From: an uncultured Allomuricauda sp.
Lineage (GTDB): Bacteria > Bacteroidota > Bacteroidia > Flavobacteriales > Flavobacteriaceae
Length of the DNA stretch: 64,000 nucleotides
Direction: 5' to 3'
NCBI RefSeq assembly: GCF_947501165.1
Contig: NZ_CANMUU010000005.1
Location: 1 to 64,000 of the forward strand
Each line of letters opens with the position of its first letter. Position 1 is the stretch's first letter. This document shows, in pieces, positions 1-7,939 of the stretch. The notes below the pieces were generated by a model. It made no database searches. It was not told the DNA's origin and saw only the letters and a program-made list of their open reading frames with translations. The translations under genes were made by a program, and so were the position numbers.

Positions 1-1134
1 GAAGCGTCCGTGTCCAGATTGGCCGGCACATCGGTAAGGTCGTTGAAGCTACCGGAGAAATCATCGGTCACGTCGGTATCAAGGTTGGGGAACTCGTTGT
101 TGACCGCCGTGGCGACCTGCGCATCGGTGAGCTGTGTGTCGTTGTCTATGTCATCGGCGAAGCCTGCCGGTACGTTGTTGAGCGATGACCACTCCCCGTC
201 AAAATCGTCGGAAGCGTCCGTGTCCAGATTGGCGGGCACATCGGTAAGGTCGTTGAAGCTACCGGAGAAATCATCGGTCACATCGGTATCGAGGTTGGGG
301 AACTCGTTGTTGACGGCCGTTGCTACCTGCGCATCGGTTAGCTGTGTGTCGTTGTCTATGTCATCGGCGAATCCTGCCGGTACGTTGTTGAGCGATGACC
401 ACTCCCCATCGAAATCGTCGGAAGCGTCCGTGTCCAGATTGGCGGGCACATCGGTAAGGTCGTTGAAGCTACCGGAGAAATCATCGGTCACATCGGTATC
501 GAGGTTCGGGAACTCGTTGTTGACGGCCGTTGCTACCTGCGCATCGGTGAGCTGTGTATCGTTGTCTATGTCATCGGCGAATCCTGCCGGTACGTTGTTG
601 AGCGAGGACCACTCCCCGTCAAAATCGTCCGAAGCGTCTGTGTCCAGATTGGCCGGCACATCGGTAAGGTCGTTGAAGCTACCGGAGAAATCATCGGTCA
701 CATCGGTATCAAGGTTGGGGAACTCGTTGTTGACGGCCGTGGCGACCTGCGCATCGGTTAGCTGTGTATCGTTGTCTATGTCATCGGCGAAGCCAGCGGG
801 CACATTGTTGAGCGAGGACCACTCCCCGTCAAAATCGTCCGAAGCGTCTGTGTCCAGATTGGCGGGCACATCGGTAAGGTCGTTGAAGCTACCGGAGAAA
901 TCATCGGTCACGTCGGTATCAAGGTTCGGGAACTCGTTGTTGACCGCCGTGGCGACCTGCGCATCGGTGAGCTGTGTGTCGTTGTCTATGTCATCGGCGA
1001 AGCCTGCCGGTACGTTGTTCAATGATGACCACTCCCCGTCAAAATCGTCGGAAGCGTCCGTGTCCAGATTGGCCGGCACATCGGTAAGATCGTTGAAGCT
1101 ACCGGAGAAGTCATCGGTCACATCGGTGTCATAA
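1..1134 (-). repeat. Tandem array of 210-bp units (70 residues each), five full copies plus a partial copy
   Basis: Unit starts read on the plus strand are at 1, 211, 421, 631, 841 and 1051, so the period is exactly 210 bp. The last unit is partial and ends near 1134. Copies differ at scattered, mostly silent positions, such as ggccggcaca versus ggcgggcaca, in a patchwork that suggests gene conversion. The encoded unit contains DDFSGSFNDLTDVPAN, DDFDGEWSSLNNVPAGFADD and LTDAQVATAVNNEFPNLD. The first two segments are themselves related (DDFxG....L..VPA). The array continues past the left edge, so the true copy number is unknown. The repeats are visibly richer in G+C than the flanking DNA. Confidence 0.97.
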
Positions 1135-1769
1135 TTGCTTAAGTCAATATTCGTTGCATCTGGGTCATTACTAAGTGTGATAACCCCAGCAGCAAATTCT
1201 AGGTTTTGAATTTCATTTTGGTCGTCAGAATCTGCATCATTCACGTTCAAGTCAATTGTATTACCATTGGAGATTGAAATGTTTCCTGAGTTTCCATCGG
1301 TGCTTAAAGTCTGACTATCAGTTCCATTGGTATCAATAATGGTTAAAGCCCCGGATTCACTTGTATATGTGTAAGTGCCATCAAAATTATCAATCAGCGT
1401 GGTGACCGTTTCAGGCGCACCATTAAACACCAAGTCGGTACCCTGCCCATCCGATAGTGTTATGGTTCCATCACCGTTATCCGTAAAACTAAATCCTCCA
1501 GAATTGGAAGCGTCACATAGATTTATCCATTGTCCTCCATTAAAATAATGCACGCAGTTGGTATCGGTATTGTAGATGACCGCCCCATTCAATGGGGTAA
1601 TACTTTGCATTTGTGCCGAGGTTAACCGTGTAAGTACCAACGCTTTGTTGTTACTTTCCAGTTCAAGAATGGATGAGGGATTAATTACGTTGGGATTGTC
1701 GCCAACTTTAACCTGCGAAAATATAAGCACAGGAAAAAGAAGGGCAAGCAGAGACAGCCTTTTTTTCAT
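1..1769 (-). CDS. Secreted repeat protein, paralogue of the tail-fibre-like surface protein (3' part off the window)
   Basis: The frame opens at an ATG at 1769-1767 and stays open for 589 codons to the left edge, so the C-terminus is not visible. It begins with a signal peptide ending near IFSQ at residue 19. A Cys-containing N-terminal domain follows with the motifs SSILELE, ITPLNGAVIYNTDT and NCVHYFNGGQW. These match the start of the protein encoded at 4774-3110, so the two are paralogues. Residues about 90-210 are Asp/Gly/Thr-rich and unique. From residue about 213 on, the protein is a tandem array of 70-residue units rich in Asp. A TAAATTTG promoter lies just upstream. Such proteins are widespread in Bacteroidota as secreted surface or tail-fibre-like proteins. 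An adhesive or structural role is inference. Confidence 0.85.
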   Translation of the reverse strand, partial: MKKRLSLLALLFPVLIFSQVKVGDNPNVINPSSILELESNNKALVLTRLTSAQMQSITPLNGAVIYNTDTNCVHYFNGGQWINLCDASNSGGFSFTDNGDGTITLSDGQGTDLVFNGAPETVTTLIDNFDGTYTYTSESGALTIIDTNGTDSQTLSTDGNSGNISISNGNTIDLNVNDADSDDQNEIQNLEFAAGVITLSNDPDATNIDLSNYDTDVTDDFSGSFNDLTDVPANLDTDASDDFDGEWSSLNNVPAGFADDIDNDTQLTDAQVATAVNNEFPNLDTDVTDDFSGSFNDLTDVPANLDTDASDDFDGEWSSLNNVPAGFADDIDNDTQLTDAQVATAVNNEFPNLDTDVTDDFSGSFNDLTDVPANLDTDASDDFDGEWSSLNNVPAGFADDIDNDTQLTDAQVATAVNNEFPNLDTDVTDDFSGSFNDLTDVPANLDTDASDDFDGEWSSLNNVPAGFADDIDNDTQLTDAQVATAVNNEFPNLDTDVTDDFSGSFNDLTDVPANLDTDASDDFDGEWSSLNNVPAGFADDIDNDTQLTDAQVATAVNNEFPNLDTDVTDDFSGSFNDLTDVPANLDTDA

Positions 1770-1794
1770 GATAACATTAAGATTTGTGGCAAAA

Positions 1795-1824
1795 CAAATT
1801 TAACGTAAAAATCGAGCTAAACAA
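1795..1824 (-). promoter_or_regulatory. Bacteroidota-type promoter for the repeat-protein gene
   Basis: On the minus strand TTG (1824-1822) is followed after 19 bases by TAAATTTG (1802-1795). This fits the flavobacterial consensus TTG-N(17-23)-TAnnTTTG. The -7 element ends 25 bases before the ATG at 1769, so a short leader is expected. It suggests the gene has its own promoter rather than relying only on read-through from the gene ending at 1945. Confidence 0.7.
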
Positions 1825-1944
1825 TTAATCAAGAAAAGTATTGTTGTGTAGAAGGAAAATAGTGTGGTAAAATAGGTCAGTTTTTTCAATCATCTAGGAA
1901 TTAAATGATTACATCGATACTTTAACATGAAAAAACCTTCATAA

Positions 1945-3123
1945 CTACCGGTCCAAGTACAAAAAACCTTGGTATTCCAGCTCCAAATCATTTAGGGTTA
2001 CCAGATAGTAGTAGAAGCCCTCAGGAAGCCCAATATCTTGGCTAAGTACAAAACTTCCCGTGTTGGAAACTCCTGTAAACTCATCAACATAGTTGATTTT
2101 TTCAAACACTTTCTGCCCAAACCTGTTAAAAATTTGTAGGATGTTATTGGGGGATTCCGATAGTTCTTCAATAACTAAAGCATCGTTCACGTTATCGCCA
2201 TTTGGACTTAAAAAGTAGTTGCCCAATGTAGGGTTGTTTACAGCAAAGGTATCCGTGGGTAGAGGAATGGTTCCGAATGTGATTGCAGAAAAATCGTTGG
2301 GCACAAAGGGCTCCGATGTAACAAACCCTTGGTTTAGGTCTCCACTTTGTGCCGAGTTCCCGATTACTATCCATTGGTTGGACTGTTTGCTCCATCCTAC
2401 TACGATGATTCCTTCGGGTTGAAGGTTGGGAATGGCCACAAGATTACTTCGTGGGTTCCAGCTAATGGTCACGGTTGCTTGGACATCACTCTGAACTATC
2501 CAAAACTCACGGTCAGAAACCGTTCCTATGCTTCTTACCTTTTCCTCCACATCAAAAGTCTCCGTTATGGAGGATGGATTTGAGGGGTTTTCAAAAAAGT
2601 AAGCGCAAACGGCCAAATCGGTATTCCCTTCAGAATCTAACATTAAAGGTCTCAGCAGTTCCGAATCTCCAACTGGAAATGAGAAAAAGTCACGATTGGT
2701 TATAGCCGCAAATCCTGTTACTTTGGATGCATCGTTTTCACCTGTAAAAAAACTATTGTTTTGAAAATTGAGAAAAATGGTTTGGTCATTTAATGGTGTT
2801 AAAATGTCACCATCTATAAAATTGGTATTGTTCAGTACGTTGATGGAGTTCCTTAAAAAAATGTTGTTCGATACCAAAAATTCCACATCAGTAAAGGTTG
2901 GAGCAATACTACCCTGAACTTGTAAGGGAATATTTCCGTAAAATCCTGCTAGACCTTGGTTATTGTCAAACGGCACTTCATTAATCAAATCCGCGTGAAA
3001 ACCTAAAGCCCCATTTGGGTGAATACGAAGGTTGCCGCTATTATAGAGGGCGTTTTGGGCTTGAACTAAACCCAAAAAAAGAAGAGCAAATAAGTATAAG
3101 AAGAGTGTTTTACTTGTTATCAT
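1945..3123 (-). CDS. Secreted protein with T9SS type B (gliding-motility-type) C-terminal sorting domain
   Basis: A 392-residue protein with a signal peptide (hydrophobic LYLFALLFLGL, cleavage near QAQ). The middle is a beta-rich region without a recognised catalytic motif. The last 95 or so residues form a type B sorting domain: NPTLGNYFLSPNGDNVND, then LQIFNRFGQKVFEK, ending in a short beta strand (EYQGFLYLDR). In Bacteroidota this domain sends proteins through the type IX secretion system to the cell surface or outside. The start overlaps the end of the upstream gene by 14 bp, which indicates translational coupling. It is therefore probably made together with the repeat protein at 3110-4774. 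Its specific function is unknown. Confidence 0.88.
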   Translation of the reverse strand: MITSKTLFLYLFALLFLGLVQAQNALYNSGNLRIHPNGALGFHADLINEVPFDNNQGLAGFYGNIPLQVQGSIAPTFTDVEFLVSNNIFLRNSINVLNNTNFIDGDILTPLNDQTIFLNFQNNSFFTGENDASKVTGFAAITNRDFFSFPVGDSELLRPLMLDSEGNTDLAVCAYFFENPSNPSSITETFDVEEKVRSIGTVSDREFWIVQSDVQATVTISWNPRSNLVAIPNLQPEGIIVVGWSKQSNQWIVIGNSAQSGDLNQGFVTSEPFVPNDFSAITFGTIPLPTDTFAVNNPTLGNYFLSPNGDNVNDALVIEELSESPNNILQIFNRFGQKVFEKINYVDEFTGVSNTGSFVLSQDIGLPEGFYYYLVTLNDLELEYQGFLYLDR

Positions 3124-4774
3124 TTTCTTTAAGAATCAATTCTTTAATCGCTTGTACTTCGGATTTTAAAGAATTTAGCTCTTCTTTCAGTTTTTGATTT
3201 TCTGAACTTAGTTCTTCAATCTTTTTTTCTTGCTCAATAGTATGGAGAAAGAGCTCTTCGATTTTTTCCAGATGACCTAGAGAAGATTCAGTGAGACGAT
3301 ACTCATTTGCTACTTTAATCTCATGTGCAGACTTAATACCGGGTAAGTGCTTGTTTTTTCTAATAAATTCTTCAACCTCTTTTAAACTCCTAAATCTGTA
3401 GTCGTTGTTCAGATTAGAAAAACCATCAAAATATTTTTCAAAAACAAAATCTGGAGTGAGATCTATAAAATCACCAGTTGTAGTAACATCAGTTATAAAT
3501 ACAGGATTAATCTTACTTCCATCAATAGCAGCACTAGGAGCTATATCATCATTCGTGATAGCGCCATCTGCAATCTTTGCTGAATTAACGGCTCCGTTAG
3601 CTATTACAGTAGCATTAGTTGGTCCGGTTACGTCACCTGCTAGATTGTTTACAGAAAAAGTAGTACCCGTAAGGGTTAGCCCGGTCCCCGCGGTATATGT
3701 GGTATCGTCGTCTGTATCGTCTGCAAACCCGGCCGGGATGTTGGTTATGTTGGTCCAGTCCGGTGCGATGTTGGCATTGTCCGCGGAGAAGGTCGTTCCT
3801 GTGAGGGTCAGCCCCGTCCCTGCGGTATATGTGGTGTCATCGTCAGTATCATCGGCAAACCCGGCCGGGATGTTGGTTATGTTGGTCCAGTCCGGTGCGA
3901 TGTTGGCATTGTCTACCTCAAGGGAGCCATTCGCAGCTTGAATCAATCCAGTGCCTACTATATTACTATTTATATCATCTCGAGTTACGCCATCATCTAT
4001 AATTTCATTAGTTCCTACAGCATCATCATCCAGCTTTACATTAGTGATGCCGTTATCTCGTATCTGAAGTCCGTTGGTGGCATCTACCTCAATGGTGGTT
4101 CCGTCTACATTTACCTCAAGGTCCATCGGGACCAAGGAAGCTCCAGCTTGAGTTCCCGTTATAGAGTTGTTTGTAGATGTAACGTCCTCTCCAAGATTTG
4201 CTAAAAAGGTTGTATCCTCAATGAGTTCCCATTCCGTACCGTTCCATTGAATAAGCTGTCCACTAATAAGTCCATCTGCTAATTTGTCCAAGGTGACCGA
4301 GTCATTTCCCAGTTGTAAACTTGTTATGGAATTTGGAGTAATATGGAAATCCCCTATAATGGTAGAAGGAGCAATATTTCGCACCCCATTGATTACCCCT
4401 ACCTCAAAATTAAAGTTGGTGTTCTGAGGATTATTGGTCACAGTCTCTGTAATGAGTATTGTGGATTCCGGAAAATTGACGGGATCCGCGGAAAAAGTTT
4501 GTCCTTCCGTAGCGCATGGATTGAACCATTCCGTACCCGTGTAAAAATGAACACATTGGGTGTCGGTATTGTATACCATGGCACCACGGAGTGGAGTAAT
4601 GCTCAGCATTTGGGCATCGGTTACGCGGGTGATGACCAAAACACGATTACTGCTTTCCAACTCCAACACAGAAGATGCATCCAAATTTTGCGGGTTTTCA
4701 CCAATCTTTATCTGACTGTATAGGGATGCCCCTAAAAGCAGGCAAAGAATCAAAGGGAGAACAGTTTTTTTCAC
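3110..4774 (-). CDS. Secreted tail-fibre-like repeat protein with C-terminal coiled coil
   Basis: A 554-residue protein starting at a GTG (4774-4772). It has a signal peptide (LPLILCLLLGASLYSQ) and an N-terminal domain with SSVLELE, ITPLRGAMVYNTDT and CVHFYTGTEW, shared with the protein at 1769. It then has phage-fibre-like hexad segments (NVKLDDDAVG, SAKIADGAITNDDI), two 44-residue repeats at about residues 288-375, and a conserved C-terminal part (FRSLKEVEEFIRKNKHLPG, about residue 460). The last 50 residues are a Lys/Glu-rich coiled coil. The C-terminus resembles the tail fibre/endosialidase-chaperone-like ends common in Bacteroidota, but no autoprotease was verified. It has no type IX sorting domain, so how it leaves the periplasm is open. 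A TAGTTTTG box at 4817-4810 may be its promoter. Confidence 0.87.
   Translation of the reverse strand: MKKTVLPLILCLLLGASLYSQIKIGENPQNLDASSVLELESSNRVLVITRVTDAQMLSITPLRGAMVYNTDTQCVHFYTGTEWFNPCATEGQTFSADPVNFPESTILITETVTNNPQNTNFNFEVGVINGVRNIAPSTIIGDFHITPNSITSLQLGNDSVTLDKLADGLISGQLIQWNGTEWELIEDTTFLANLGEDVTSTNNSITGTQAGASLVPMDLEVNVDGTTIEVDATNGLQIRDNGITNVKLDDDAVGTNEIIDDGVTRDDINSNIVGTGLIQAANGSLEVDNANIAPDWTNITNIPAGFADDTDDDTTYTAGTGLTLTGTTFSADNANIAPDWTNITNIPAGFADDTDDDTTYTAGTGLTLTGTTFSVNNLAGDVTGPTNATVIANGAVNSAKIADGAITNDDIAPSAAIDGSKINPVFITDVTTTGDFIDLTPDFVFEKYFDGFSNLNNDYRFRSLKEVEEFIRKNKHLPGIKSAHEIKVANEYRLTESSLGHLEKIEELFLHTIEQEKKIEELSSENQKLKEELNSLKSEVQAIKELILKENDNK
3650..3913 (-). repeat. Two 132-bp direct repeats (44 residues each)
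   Basis: The copies are at 3650-3781 and 3782-3913, exactly 132 bp apart in period and nearly identical over the segment encoding PDWTNITNIPAGFADDTDDD. The part encoding TYTAGTGLTLTGTTFS is more diverged at the DNA level. The module NIPAGFADDTDDDT is homologous to NVPAGFADDIDNDT in the 210-bp units of the neighbouring gene. As there, the repeat DNA is richer in G+C than the rest of the gene. Confidence 0.95.
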
Positions 4775-4987
4775 AGGAATGCGGTTTGAGGTTTACTTTT
4801 TGTAAACCGCAAAACTACCTTTCTCTAATCATAATTCTAATTATTACCGTTAAAATGTGCACCTTCAAAGTTGAATGAACCTTAGGAAGGGAGCTTAGAT
4901 TTTTGCGGAATTAACAAAAGTTTAGAATGTTTTTATTTTTTTTACGGTGCCCATGGGCTTTCTTTAGCTGATACTAAACACCTTTTT

Positions 4988-5728
4988 ATGAAAAAAACAA
5001 TCCTTTTCATTCTCTGTTCTTTTTTCTTCGGATTATCCATTGCGCAAGATGGAAGACAGTTGTTGCGAGGAAAGGTATTGTACCGTGGCGGTAATGTTCC
5101 CAATGAAAATGTAATCAATGCTACGGCAGAAACTGCAACCATAACCAACGATGATGGTCAGTTTGTAATTGCTGTAAAAGAGGGTGACCAATTGGTATTT
5201 ACCGCGGTAAACTATCAATTGCAGGTAATCAATATCACTTCTGAGATTTTACGTAACAACCGATTGGTTGTAGAAGTGACAGAGAAAATCACTGAGTTGG
5301 ATGAAGTGATTGTGAGTCCGGAAAATCAAAAAAAGTTTTTAGAGGTAAAGAATGAAGATTTCAAAGGTTTTGAATACGAAATAGACCGTGGAACCGAAGT
5401 GCAAAACGTGGCGGAATCCCAAACCGTACGAGGTATGCAAGACGGGCTCAATTTTACCAATATATTTAAAGCACTCTTTAAATCTCGTGACCAAGGGGGC
5501 GAGGAACGTGCACCACTTAAGGTCAGTGAAGTATTGCGGCAGGTATATGACGATGAGTTTTTTGTAGTAGACCTTAAACTACCTCAAGACCAGATAGATG
5601 CTTTTCTCTTGTACTGTGACAATAAGGTGCCTTCCCAAACCTTGCTTCGGAAGGAAAATGAATTCCAGTTGATTGATTTTTTGGTAACCCAGAGCAAAAC
5701 GTATTTGGCCGAATTGAATGAAGAGTAG
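4988..5728 (+). CDS. Exported CarboxypepD_reg-like domain protein, first of three paralogues
   Basis: A 246-residue protein with a signal peptide (ILFILCSFFFGLSIAQ). A beta-sandwich domain of the carboxypeptidase regulatory-like type follows (RGKVLYRGGNVPNENVIN, then ITNDDGQFVIAVKEGDQLVF). Around residue 98 is TELDEVIVSP, which resembles the LDEVVV segment after the same domain in SusC/TonB-dependent receptors. No beta barrel follows. The C-terminal half is a poorly known domain with LPQDQIDAFLLYCDN and FLVTQSKTYL, conserved in the two following genes. The next gene starts inside its last codons. It is probably a periplasmic or outer-membrane protein; its role is unknown. Confidence 0.8.
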   Translation: MKKTILFILCSFFFGLSIAQDGRQLLRGKVLYRGGNVPNENVINATAETATITNDDGQFVIAVKEGDQLVFTAVNYQLQVINITSEILRNNRLVVEVTEKITELDEVIVSPENQKKFLEVKNEDFKGFEYEIDRGTEVQNVAESQTVRGMQDGLNFTNIFKALFKSRDQGGEERAPLKVSEVLRQVYDDEFFVVDLKLPQDQIDAFLLYCDNKVPSQTLLRKENEFQLIDFLVTQSKTYLAELNEE

Positions 5729-6512
5729 ATTCTTTTTGGGATGTGCGCTGATTTTGACTTTAATCCATACCCGCGCTCAAGAGAATAAATTATTAGAGGG
5801 TCGGGTAGAGGCACCCGGAAAGGATGTGGTAGGAGTAGTCGTTCAGAATATTACTTCAAAAAATGCCGTAATCACCAGTTTTGATGGACAGTTTGCTATA
5901 CAAGTGCAAGTAGGGGATACCTTGGTATTTTCCGCAGTTCAGTTCAGAAGAAAGACGCTGCCAATAAACAGTGTTATTTTCAATACTAGTTTTGTCACCA
6001 TTCCATTGGAAGAATTTGTAAATGAATTGAAGGAAGTTGTGGTTAGACCCTACAACCTATCTGGTAACCTTAATGAGGATTTAGGGGGACTTCAATTGGA
6101 AAAAGATGTAAGCGCCGAAGCCTTAGGATTACCCAATGCTGGAGTCCGTATCAAAACACAAAGTGAGCGAAAACTACAAGAAGCAGCTGGTCCCAAGTTT
6201 AACGCAGGTATGATTTTAAGCCCTCCCTTAAATCCAATCATCAATGCTATTACTGGAAGAACCAAAATGCTTAAGAATCGTGTAAAGTTGGATAAAACCT
6301 ATGCCCGTACCCAAAGAGTGCAGGATTTTTATGTAGATTCTCTTTTTGTTGGCCTGTTCAAAATACCAAAAGGGAAAATAGATGACTTTATGTACTATTG
6401 TGAGGTTGATCAAGAGTTTCAAGACGTAGTGGATTCAGGAGATAAGCTCCGTATTTTGGATTTCATGATTGCGAAGAGCAGGGGGTATAGAAAAGACAAC
6501 AATTTGGAATAA
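5718..6512 (+). CDS. Exported CarboxypepD_reg-like domain protein, second paralogue
   Basis: A 264-residue protein whose ATG lies 11 bp inside the preceding gene, so the two are translationally coupled. It has a signal peptide (LGCALILTLIHTRAQ), the regulatory-like beta domain (EGRVEAPGKDVVGVVVQN, SFDGQFAIQVQVGDTLVFSA) and the LKEVVVRPYNLSGNL segment. The C-terminal domain contains LFKIPKGKIDDFMYYCE and ends in KSRGYRKDNNLE. It is closer in sequence to the third paralogue than to the first, sharing LGGLQLEKDVSAEAL. No catalytic residues were recognised. Function is unknown. Confidence 0.8.
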   Translation: MKSRFFLGCALILTLIHTRAQENKLLEGRVEAPGKDVVGVVVQNITSKNAVITSFDGQFAIQVQVGDTLVFSAVQFRRKTLPINSVIFNTSFVTIPLEEFVNELKEVVVRPYNLSGNLNEDLGGLQLEKDVSAEALGLPNAGVRIKTQSERKLQEAAGPKFNAGMILSPPLNPIINAITGRTKMLKNRVKLDKTYARTQRVQDFYVDSLFVGLFKIPKGKIDDFMYYCEVDQEFQDVVDSGDKLRILDFMIAKSRGYRKDNNLE

Positions 6513-6520
6513 AAGCTCAG

Positions 6521-7321
6521 ATGGGTTCCAAATTTCTAACGTATTTCTTTTTCCTTTTCATTTCTTATGGTGGGATTTCGCAGAATACAAAGCTTTTAAA
6601 GGGCAAAGTGGTTTCAATAAATAAGGATGTCCAGGATGTTACAGTTCAGAACCTAAACTCGGGTAAGGCAACGATTACCAAAAAAGATGGGAGCTTTTCA
6701 ATTTTGGTAAACCTAAACGATACACTGGTGTTTTCTGCAGTTCAACTCAAGAGGAAAGAAATTCCAGTTTCGAAGGATATTTACAATTCAAACTTTGTAC
6801 GAATTAACATGGAGGAATTTGTGAATGAATTGGATGAAGTCGTTGTTCAACCCTATAATCTTACGGGTGATTTGAATAAGGATTTAGGAGGGCTTCAATT
6901 GGAGAAAGATGTAAGCGCTGAAGCCTTGAGACTGCCCAATGCAGAAGTAAGGATTATTTCACAAAGCGAGAACAAGTTAAATGATGCGGATAACGGTAAA
7001 TTTTTATATATCGTCCCAATGGGCATAGCTCTCAATATTAACAAAACTCTTAATAGGCTTAGCGGAAGGACTAAAATGTTGAAAAATAGGGTCAAACTAG
7101 ATGGGGAGTATAAAAACATGCAACAAATAGAGGGTCGATATCTTGATTCGGTTTTGGTATCACATTTAAAAATACCAAGTGATAAGATTTACGATTTCTT
7201 CTACTATTGCCAAATGGACGAGGAGTTTAAGAAGATCCGTCAGACACCAGATGAGTTAATACTTTGGGAGTTTTTACTTCAGAAGAGCAAAACCTACAGG
7301 AAGAACAATAAATTAGACTAG
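6521..7321 (+). CDS. Exported CarboxypepD_reg-like domain protein, third paralogue
   Basis: A 266-residue protein 8 bp after the second paralogue, with the same architecture. It has a signal peptide (YFFFLFISYGGISQ), a beta-sandwich (KGKVVSINKDVQDVTVQN, KKDGSFSILVNLNDTLVFSA), the LDEVVVQPYNLTGDL segment, and a C-terminal domain with HLKIPSDKIYDFFYYCQ. The shared LGGLQLEKDVSAEAL and SGRTKMLKNRVKLD blocks point to a recent duplication of the second gene. The three genes form one probable operon that may continue into the DUF6702-type gene and the M1 peptidase. Confidence 0.8.
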   Translation: MGSKFLTYFFFLFISYGGISQNTKLLKGKVVSINKDVQDVTVQNLNSGKATITKKDGSFSILVNLNDTLVFSAVQLKRKEIPVSKDIYNSNFVRINMEEFVNELDEVVVQPYNLTGDLNKDLGGLQLEKDVSAEALRLPNAEVRIISQSENKLNDADNGKFLYIVPMGIALNINKTLNRLSGRTKMLKNRVKLDGEYKNMQQIEGRYLDSVLVSHLKIPSDKIYDFFYYCQMDEEFKKIRQTPDELILWEFLLQKSKTYRKNNKLD

Positions 7322-7346
7322 TTTTGGCACACGGTTTGCCTTTTAA

Positions 7347-7877
7347 ATGAAAACCATAACTTCGATGAAAACACGAATCAAATATATTTTTTTCACTCTA
7401 GCCATTATTGGTTTTCTCTCTTTTTCAGTAGCACACAAGTTTTATGTAAGTGTTACCAATGTAAAGTATTCAGAAAAAGACGCTGCTTTTCAGATTACCA
7501 GTCGAGTGTTTATTGATGACATGGAAGATTTGCTGTCTGAACGATTTGGGATAACCGCCAAGTTGGCTACCAATGATGAATTGGATGATGCCAATACCTA
7601 CATCCAAAGATATTTTCTGCAAAAATTTGTGGTTGAAATCAATGGGGAAAAGGTAGACTATGATTTTTTGGGTAAAACATATGACAATGATGTAGTTATT
7701 CTCTATCTGGAGATTCCTAACGTTCAGCTTTCCGAAACTAAATCCATTGCCATTCAAAACGAAATCCTTACCGATCTCTTTGATGAACAACAGAACATTG
7801 TCCATTTTAAATGTAAAGGGCAAAAGAAAAGTTTCGTTCTGATTAGGGAGAATAATAAAGGAATGTTAAACTTGTGA
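7347..7877 (+). CDS. DUF6702-like exported protein
   Basis: A 176-residue protein. An in-frame ATG at 7365 (MKTRIKYIFF) may be the true start, because the signal-anchor-like segment IFFTLAIIGFLSFSVAHKF begins just after it. The mature part is a small mixed alpha/beta protein with FYVSVTNVKYSEKDAAFQIT, a pattern typical of the DUF6702 family. It lies between the CarboxypepD_reg-like paralogues and an M1 peptidase, 62 bp before the latter's start. No catalytic motif is visible. Function is unknown, and assignment to DUF6702 is from recalled family features. Confidence 0.75.
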   Translation: MKTITSMKTRIKYIFFTLAIIGFLSFSVAHKFYVSVTNVKYSEKDAAFQITSRVFIDDMEDLLSERFGITAKLATNDELDDANTYIQRYFLQKFVVEINGEKVDYDFLGKTYDNDVVILYLEIPNVQLSETKSIAIQNEILTDLFDEQQNIVHFKCKGQKKSFVLIRENNKGMLNL

Positions 7878-7939
7878 CCTGCTCTTAAGAAATGGTTAAA
7901 AAAAGAGTTATTTTTCCGCGATTAAAAACTAAAGAAAAG

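Noticed and set aside
10-1134. A 374-codon open frame on the plus strand across the 210-bp repeats
   Set aside because: It is the antisense of the true minus-strand repeat gene. The frame stays open only because the repeat lacks stops in that phase. The minus-strand reading has a signal peptide, a promoter and a paralogue.
1-1134. CRISPR array
   Set aside because: The units are contiguous 210-bp coding repeats in one frame without spacers, and there are no cas genes in the window.
3405-3941. A 178-codon plus-strand open frame inside the fibre-like gene
   Set aside because: It is a repeat-driven antisense shadow of the minus-strand gene at 3110-4774 and has no family features.
1-4774. Prophage tail region, suggested by tail-fibre-like proteins
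   Set aside because: The proteins carry Sec signals and a type IX sorting domain, and no capsid, terminase or integrase genes are nearby. These are host surface proteins of a type common in Bacteroidota.
4775-4987. A small gene in the 213-bp gap between the divergent units
   Set aside because: No frame with a plausible start and family features was found. The gap holds a TAGTTTTG box for the minus-strand gene and an isolated CCCATGGG palindrome.
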